Positions 57,673 through 64,000 of a stretch of 64,000 nt of DNA are shown piece after piece. Positions within the stretch are counted from its first letter, which is position 1, and every line of letters starts with the position of its first letter. A program made the translations under genes and the position numbers. Under the pieces are notes generated by a model, which was given only the letters and a program-made list of their open reading frames with translations, ran no database searches and was not told where the DNA came from. Location of the stretch: NCBI GenBank assembly GCA_035048485.1, contig CM068586.1, forward strand, positions 33,606,563 to 33,670,562. Direction: 5' to 3'. This DNA comes from Pteria penguin. Its lineage: Eukaryota > Mollusca > Bivalvia > Pterioida > Pteriidae.

Positions 57673-57710
57673 AGGTTTTTTTTTTTTTTGGGGGGGGGGG
57701 GGGGGGGTTA
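57673..57710. repeat. Poly-T then poly-G tract
   Basis: About 14 T followed by about 17 G. Very likely length-unstable. Confidence 0.9.
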
Positions 57711-58464
57711 TCTTGCTATAATTTTGTGATAAGAAACCTAGTTTTATGGCAAGAGGTGAAGAAGGTCCAATGCAGACTGGTCTCTTAACATACATGTACC
57801 ACAGGTACACCATTGTTGCACCAAAAAGTATCATGGTATTTTCAAGCAAACGTCACAGCACTGTCTGTAGGGTCACAATTTTTTCATAGACAATACAGAT
57901 TCATGTTATCTAAACATGCTTCAATGTGGAATAAAGAGAAAAAGGAAGAAATCTGACGCAGTCGCATTATAAAGACTTCTACGATAGCCACCTCTTTTAA
58001 ACATAAAACTTTTTATCTAAGGATAATTGGCCGATGATTGTCATCGGTTGATATTGGGCGAACAGTTTGTCGATATTTTGGTGTTATATGCACACAAATT
58101 ATGAAATAATCTTTCATCTACTGAGCGATCATCAAGCGACAGTCGTCTGACGCTTCAATGATGACAACCAAAATCCACCAAAATAGGTGGATCCGTCAAT
58201 AAAGTTCTTAACTTGAGAACTTCCACCAAAAAAGTCGGACGACTGAAAGCGATTAAAATCTTCTCGGACCGATCAAAAGGGTACAGATGAATGCGGTAAC
58301 TGGTGATTTCGGTACGCGGGGGATTAAAGATTAATGTATACATGTACATGTAGTTACCTTTAAAAAAAAAGACTAATGTAGCTCCTATATTTATGTGTTT
58401 ACTAATATGAGTAATTTACTACAAATTACATTAATACATGTGTAATTACAAATTACAATTTTCT

Positions 58465-58517
58465 TTTATTATCAATATTATTATTATTATTATTATTATA
58501 AATAAATATACATATAC

Positions 58518-58582
<65 letters not shown>
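58465..58582. repeat. (ATT)n and (TA)n microsatellites
   Basis: ATT repeats at about 58470-58500, CATATA units, then about 28 TA repeats to 58580. Confidence 0.95.
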
Positions 58583-58587
<5 letters not shown>

Positions 58588-58696
58588 AACATGTACCGAA
58601 ATCACCAAACTATGGCATAGGCATATGTACCGAAATCTGTTTTCTTTTCCTTCCATAATTTGTGCACGAATGTTCGATATGGTAAAAGGAATTTAA

Positions 58697-60130
58697 ACAA
58701 GAGGCCCAAGTGGGCCTATATCGCTCACCTGAGCACAAAGTGCATATTTACAAGCAAGCAAGAAATTCTGTGCAGGGGTTCTGGAGAGGAAGATGAAAAT
58801 GTGTCAATCAAACAGAGCCAATGGCGGCCATCTTGGATTACGGATCGGCATGAAAAACCTATACTTGGTAGAGCACATTGAGTACTTACTTTCTATGCAG
58901 TTTGGTGAAATTTTGTGCAGTGGTTCTGGAGAAGAAGTTGAAAATGTGTCAACCAATCAGAGTCAATGGCGGCCATCTTGGATCACGGATCGGCATAAAA
59001 AACACCAAACTTGGTTGAGGACCTTGAGTAGTTACTTCATATGAAGTTTGGTGAAATTCTGTGCAGCAGTTCTGGAGAAGAAGTCGAAAATGTGTGAACC
59101 AATCAGAGCCAATGGCGGCCATCTTGGATCACGGATCGGCATAAAAAACACATACTTGGTATGCTTTCTATGCAGTTTGATGAATTTCTGTGCAGTGGTT
59201 CTGGAGAAGAAGTCGAAAATGTGTCAACCAATCAGAGTCAATGGCAGCCATCTTGGATCACGGATCGGCATAAAAAACAAAAATGTGGTAGAGGATGTTG
59301 AGTACTTACTTCCTATGAAGTTTGGTGAAATTCTGTGCAGCGGTTCTGGAGGAGAAGTCGAAAATGTGTCAACCAATCAGAGCCAATGGCGGCCATCTTG
59401 GATCACGGATCGGCATAAAAAACACAAACTTGGTAGAGGTCTTTGAGTACTTACTTCCTATGAAGTTTGGTGAAATTCTGTGCAGCAGTTCTGGAGAAGA
59501 TGTCGAAAATGTGTCAACCAATCAGAGCCAATGGCGGCCATCTTGGATTACCGATTGGCCAAAAAAACCCACAAATTTGGTAGAGGACCTTGATTACTTA
59601 CTTCCTATGAAGTTTGGTGAAATTCTGTGCAGCAGTTCTGGAGGAGAAGTCGAAAATGTGTGAACCAATCAGAGCCAATGGCGGCCATCTTGGATCAAGG
59701 ATCGGCATAAAAAACACAAACTTTGTAGAGGACCTAGAGTAGTTACTTCATATGAAGTTTGGTGAAATTCTGTGCAGCAGTTCTGGAGAAGAAGTCGAAA
59801 ATGTGTGAACCAATCAGAGCCAATGGCGGCCATCTTGGATCACGGATCGGCATAAAAAACACATACTTGGTAGAGGACTTTGAGTACTTACTTCCTATGA
59901 AGTTTAGTGAAATTCTATGTAGCATTTCTGGAGGAGAAGTCGAAAATGTGTGAACCAATCAGAGCCAATGGCGGCCATCTTGGAACACGGATCGGCATAA
60001 AAAAACACAAATTTTGTAGAGGACCTTGAGTACTTACTTCCTATGGAGTTTGGTGAAATTCTGTGCAGCGGTTCTGGAGGAGAAGTCGAAAATGTAGAAA
60101 AGTTAACGACGGACGACGAACGCTGCACTA
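58697..60130 (+). repeat. Composite element: AGAGGCCCA head, about nine 146-bp units, 'gacgga' tail
   Basis: Head 'aagaggcccaagtgggccta' with 'cgctcacctgagcac'. Units contain 'gtgaaattctgtgcagcagt', 'ccaatcagagccaatggcgg', 'ccatcttggatcacggatcg' and 'gaccttgagtacttacttcc', spaced about 146 bp (59371, 59518, 59665, 59810, 59957), with one unit shortened to about 128. Tail 'gttaacgacggacgacgaac'. The frames across units are open for 60-130 codons but change frame between units. Confidence 0.9.
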
Positions 60131-60478
60131 TGACAAAATGTGAGAAAACCAAGATGGAATCCAGAATGAATATTGAAGCTAATTTAGCCTTCTATTAACA
60201 TCAGAAACGTCTTACAAAATTATTTTACTTAATTTATGGCGTACAAACTACATGGGTTAGAAACAGTAGCACAAATCAGGAAAATAAGAAGTTTATCTTT
60301 GGTGTCCAACTCCGGCTTCAACTTCAGATTTTTCCTCATTTTCTGAGATTTGTTTGAAGAAAACGCCAAGTATTAATTAATTAAGAACACGTTAATTAGA
60401 AATGATTCTTACTAAGTAGTTCTCAAAAGTACATTGTCATACCATAAGCGACATATTCATAAGTAGAAAGTTATAATA

Positions 60479-61500
60479 ACAAGAGGCTCATCGGGCAACA
60501 CCACTCACCTGATTAAAATGTACTTAGTGTATAAGAGTAAACAATGAACTCGCACTATGAACGGATAATAAAGTGCCATAAATTAGCATACCATCATAAA
60601 AAGTATAGTGACTCTGGTCACAAGAACATGTGTCAATGTGATGTAAAACCTTATCTTGACTACTTGCTTCCTGTAAATAACGATACATTTGGATAAATTC
60701 TGTGCAGTCAAAAGTCATAAATGTATTAGCCAATCACAGCCCTTGGCAGCCATATCTGCTGACACATCAGGCCAAACACAAACTTGTTAGAGGACTTAAG
60801 TTAATCTCTTACTGTAAGGTTTGAATATGAAATTCGGTGATACAATTCCCATTCAGAGCCCTTGGTGGCCATGTTTGTAGAGGGATTGGGTCAAAAACAC
60901 AATCGTGATAGAGAACCTTGAGTACTTCCTTCTTGTAAGGTTTGGTAAAATTCTGCGGAACGATTGGGAAGGAGAAGTAGAAAATGCATCAGCCAATCAG
61001 AGCCCTTGGTGACTATATTTGTCCAGGGATAGGGTAAAATAAAAACAAAAACTTGGTGGAGGACCTTGAGTACCTGCTTCCTGTAAGGTTTGGTGAAATT
61101 CTGTATGGCGGTTGTAGAGGGGTCGAAAATGCATCAGCAAATCAGAGCCCTTGTTGGCCATATTTGTTGAGGAATTGGGTTAAAAACATAGACTTGGTAG
61201 AGGACCTTTGAGTGCTTGTTTCCTGCTAGATGTGATGAAATTATGAGCATCGGTTGCAGAGTAGAGGTAAAAAATGCATCAGCCAATGAGAGCACTTGGC
61301 TGCCATATTTGCTGAAGGATCGGGTAGAAAAACATAAAAGTGGTAAGGGACCTTGGGTACTTCCTTCCTGTAAAATTCAGTGACATTCTGAGCAGCGGTT
61401 GCAGAGGAGAAATCGAAAATGTGATAAGTTTACGGACGACCGATGGACGGACGCCGGATGGGTATGACATTAGCTCACTTTGATCCTTTGGCTCAGCACA
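60479..61500 (+). repeat. Second, more diverged composite element of the same design
   Basis: Head 'aagaggctcatcgggcaaca' with 'cactcacctgatta', about six units with 'cagccaatcagagcccttgg', 'tggccatatttgt' and 'gaccttgagtacttccttcc', and tail 'gtttacggacgaccgatgga'. It sits directly after the first element in the same orientation. Confidence 0.85.
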
Positions 61501-61504
61501 CAGT

Positions 61505-62295
61505 AATCAAAGATTACAAAGCTCATGTGTTGTTCGTCCTAAGAACTCTATTCATGATTCACATAAACTTATGTATCGACTTTGTAAGGTCGGTCCACAT
61601 AGGAAGTTTATTTGAGAATAGCATTATGAAATATTGGTGAAGTACATTCACTCATTCGAAAATGTAGGTCGTAGGCAATATCCAAAATCTGAATCAATTT
61701 TTATTTATTTATTATTATTTTTATTTATCTATTATTATTTTTTTTTTGCATATCGAAGTGTATCAGTCTTACAAGTTTGATCCACCTAGAAATCCTGTTT
61801 CAGAGATAAATCTTTATCACATTGAAGGGTGTGGAAGCTAACATGGACGCTGATAACAAGGCGTCAAGCAAAGGTTCCCTCTCACTTTGTCAGCTTATTA
61901 CCCCGTGACCTCGAACTTTGCATTGAGAAAAGAACCTCAATGACTTATCATGAGGTTTGGTTCAAATTCCAAATCTCATCAGATTCCTTTTTACGTTTAT
62001 TTTTAAACTGATAAAACTCAACTATCCCTTTTTGGTATGAATTTGAGTGATACTAATTAAGAACTATTTTTTTCGAGGGATACAGATTTTAAAAACGGAT
62101 ACATTGTGTTCGGATTTTAATGTGATTTTCTTACTTAATCAACAACTTTAAATATCTACAATTAGACCTTCATGCCTGTCTGTACATGAACATTTCATGT
62201 ATTATGATTCCATAAATAACCAAATGTACATACATAAATAAATAATCTACAAATTAATATAATACAATACAATCTGTAATTGTCAACTTTCATTC
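61505..62295. other. No gene recognised; likely 3' flank of the LRR gene
   Basis: Contains T/A-rich runs near 61700-61745. On the minus strand several TTATTT-type A-rich signals could serve polyadenylation; none can be chosen. Confidence 0.45.
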
Positions 62296-62299
62296 ATTA

Positions 62300-63073
62300 T
62301 TAATTCATAGACTCTAATTCTACGACAGATAACTGAAGCTTTGGACGTCCATCTGCCTTGTTGAGTAAAGCAGTTTTATACATATCATTGACAGTTAAAA
62401 GCTTGATACGAGAGACTTCATCGTCACTTTCTGTTTCCACAGAATAACACTCTAAAGGATAAGAAATACATAAAACCTGACAACTAGTTAAACGGGCTGC
62501 TGTCTCTATAACGGTTAGGATTTTACGTTTGACAAGAGGGTTGTTTGATATATTCAGGTATAATAAGGATTTCAGATGGTACAGTCCTTGAAGTGTGTCA
62601 TCTATTTGTTCATGTTTCAAACTACAGCTTTCCAGCTCTAAGGTTAACAATGTTTGTCCTCCTACTTTTAATAAATTACACAGAGGACGTACGGACTGAC
62701 TGAGACAGTTCTCACTGATGTCTAACTCCCGCAAACTGGTCATGTGATGTGATAAAGACAAATATGTAATATCTGAAGGTGCAAGTCCGCATGCGGTTAG
62801 ACGTAGGTACATAAGAGGGGTCTGTATCCCGGCAAGAATTCGACGTAACCTGGTCTTTATGCGATTATTACTGAGGTCGAGTCTCTGAAGTTCAGTCAGG
62901 CTGGATAATATGTCTCCAAGGACATCACAAGCAGCCTCATCTTGATATACATGTAATGCATTGCACGATAGGTCTAGAGATGTCAAATGGGTAAATCGAC
63001 GAATCCCAGGCTCAACTTTTACCAGATCACCGCAGTGTAACGAATTATACTTCAGACGAAGTCCACTTACATG
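62300..63073 (-). CDS. Leucine-rich-repeat protein, PRAME/LRRC14 type, last coding exon
   Basis: The exon begins after acceptor 'catgttttacag' (ending at 63074) and codes 257 residues to the stop at 62300. LRR cores in order: VSGLRLKYNSLHC, LTSLDLSCNALHV, LQRLDLSNNRIKT, LMYLRLTACGLAP, LRELDISENCLSQ, LLTLELESCSLKH, LLYLNISNNPLVK. After these, SYPLECYSVE resembles the C-terminal 'YP-PLECY' segment of PRAME/LRRC14 proteins. Such LRR domains commonly act as substrate-binding parts of cullin-2 ligases; whether this one does is inference. The 5' exons are not found in the window, so the gene is partial. The frame extends upstream of the first in-frame TTG/ATG codons to the acceptor, which is why the exon start is set there. 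Confidence 0.8.
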   Translation of the reverse strand, partial: HVSGLRLKYNSLHCGDLVKVEPGIRRFTHLTSLDLSCNALHVYQDEAACDVLGDILSSLTELQRLDLSNNRIKTRLRRILAGIQTPLMYLRLTACGLAPSDITYLSLSHHMTSLRELDISENCLSQSVRPLCNLLKVGGQTLLTLELESCSLKHEQIDDTLQGLYHLKSLLYLNISNNPLVKRKILTVIETAARLTSCQVLCISYPLECYSVETESDDEVSRIKLLTVNDMYKTALLNKADGRPKLQLSVVELESMN

Positions 63074-63079
63074 CTGTAA

Positions 63080-63795
63080 AACATGATGTATTCAAAGTAT
63101 CATGAAATGTTATATAGTACAAAGTTTATAATAACTGAAATAAATTTTGTTTTATGAATTAGTACATTCACTAACGTTTTTGGTCGAGTAGAAAGACCTT
63201 GAAATTGTTTAACATGAGCCAACTTTGTTTTTCATGGAGATTTCAAAATGGCTGAATACAGTCTTAATTGTTCATCTGAGTACATGATCATGATAAATAT
63301 ATCAATGTATAATATATCAATGATGAATATATCAATGATGAATATATCAGTGAGACCCCTATCAAGATGAATATATCATGTATATATGTAAGATAGATAG
63401 AAGCCACATTTCTGTTGTTTTTGTTATTTAGTTCCACATTTCTGCTGTTTTTGTTATTTAGTTATCTACAGCACTGATGCTAGGAAATTGTGTTAAAATT
63501 TATTACTTGAATTCATCAGCTTGTTACTATAAATTTGCATCAGTTTTTATTATAAATTATCAAACTTAAATAAATCTTCTCATTATATACAAATAGACAT
63601 GCCACCACTCTGCTCGATTACACCATCAAGGTCATGTAACCAGTAACATAAAATATACCCAACGGAATTCTCAAGAAAAAGAAAACAAAATTGTGACATT
63701 TGACATCAGCAATAAAACTAGTACATTGCTCCAAAGAATATATGTTCTCCAAGCAAAGTTGGTTAAAACAGCCAGGCAAAGGGTCTGACACCTGT
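63080..63795. other. Probable intron or flank; short local repeats
   Basis: 'aatatatcaatgatg' repeats at 63300-63350 and 'ccacatttctg-tgtttttgt' twice near 63407 and 63433. No exon recognised on the minus strand. Confidence 0.5.
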
Positions 63796-63799
63796 TTAG

Positions 63800-63876
63800 A
63801 CGGATAGAAGACATTGTCAAAGCAGTATCTAAGTGTTGTAATGTTCAGCAAGTTAGACAAAAGTATGAAAATGCAG
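63800..63876 (+). CDS. Possible internal exon of an unknown gene
   Basis: 77 bp between acceptor-like 'cacctgtttag' and a strong donor (GCAG|GTAAGTTT at 63877). One frame is open and reads RRIEDIVKAVSKCCNVQQ then VRQKYENA, a helix-forming, coding-looking peptide. No family recognised. The opposite strand also has an open frame (63887-63618), so the call is weak. Confidence 0.25.
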
Positions 63877-64000
63877 GTAAGTTTCAATACTCAATGCGCA
63901 CAGTTTATTCCATTACTATTCATATAAACTGGCTGATAAAAAGTAGTACATGTGCATTCATCATAATACGAAGTCAAGATAAAAGTATATTGATGATGAA

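Noticed and set aside
58793..59663. Several 80-130-codon frames with repeated 'VENVSTNQSQWRPSW' peptides
   Set aside because: They follow the 146-bp repeat units and change frame from unit to unit.
63618..63887. 89-codon minus-strand frame with a signal-peptide-like start, as an upstream exon of the LRR gene
   Set aside because: No LRR pattern and only a weak donor (CAG|GTGTCA); the plus strand has a better exon signal in the same place.
1..64000. CRISPR arrays, prophage, operons or bacterial genes
   Set aside because: The tandem arrays have no repeat-spacer pattern with unique spacers, and introns, SINEs and animal genes show this is eukaryotic nuclear DNA.

Overview
The window is eukaryotic nuclear DNA from an animal, most likely a marine mollusc and probably a bivalve. 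Genes are sparse and split by introns. The sequence is AT-rich, and most of it is minisatellites, tRNA-derived SINEs, fold-back MITEs and broken transposons. The mollusc assignment rests on the repeat types (the '(A)AGAGGCCCA...CACCTGAG' repeat heads, the GGATCC-ended MITEs, SINEs with AATC tails) and on an animal-type CK2 beta gene. No species is claimed.

Only three host genes can be supported. (1) A complete gene for casein kinase 2 regulatory subunit beta (CSNK2B), plus strand, six coding exons between 32646 and 41597, 221 aa, all splice phases consistent. (2) A complete two-exon gene on the minus strand (48556 to 45710, 354 aa) for a type II membrane protein with an HtrL/YibB-like, probably glycosyltransferase-type, domain. 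(3) The last exon of a minus-strand leucine-rich-repeat protein of the PRAME/LRRC14 type (63073 to 62300). The three sit in the right-hand half and show no sign of working together.

Layout. 1-10.6 kb is mostly tandem repeats: a CCATA-type pentamer array, a 40-bp array with an 843-bp higher-order duplication, a 42-bp array and an 81-bp array, plus one SINE. 10.6-22.8 kb has no recognisable gene and holds microsatellites and several fold-back elements. 22.8-30.3 kb is a transposon graveyard: a retroelement reverse-transcriptase fragment between inverted repeat modules, a broken minus-strand ORF of a repeat-type family, and a decayed hAT transposase. 30.3-41.6 kb is CSNK2B and its upstream DNA; its introns carry MITEs, SINEs, three minisatellites and a nested mariner-like element. 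41.6-44.4 kb is a 2.3-kb array of a 35-bp unit directly 3' of CSNK2B. 44.4-49 kb is the HtrL/YibB-like gene. 49-62 kb is SINEs, T/G-rich tracts and two long elements built from about 146-bp units. 62.3-64 kb is the LRR exon and a possible further exon.

The most unusual observation is in CSNK2B intron 2. The last 43 nt of exon 2 and the 5' splice site behind it are repeated as about nine decayed copies over the next 600 bp, two of which keep a GTAAGA donor. A minisatellite has therefore grown out of a coding exon-intron junction. No prokaryotic genes, CRISPR arrays or intact viruses were seen.
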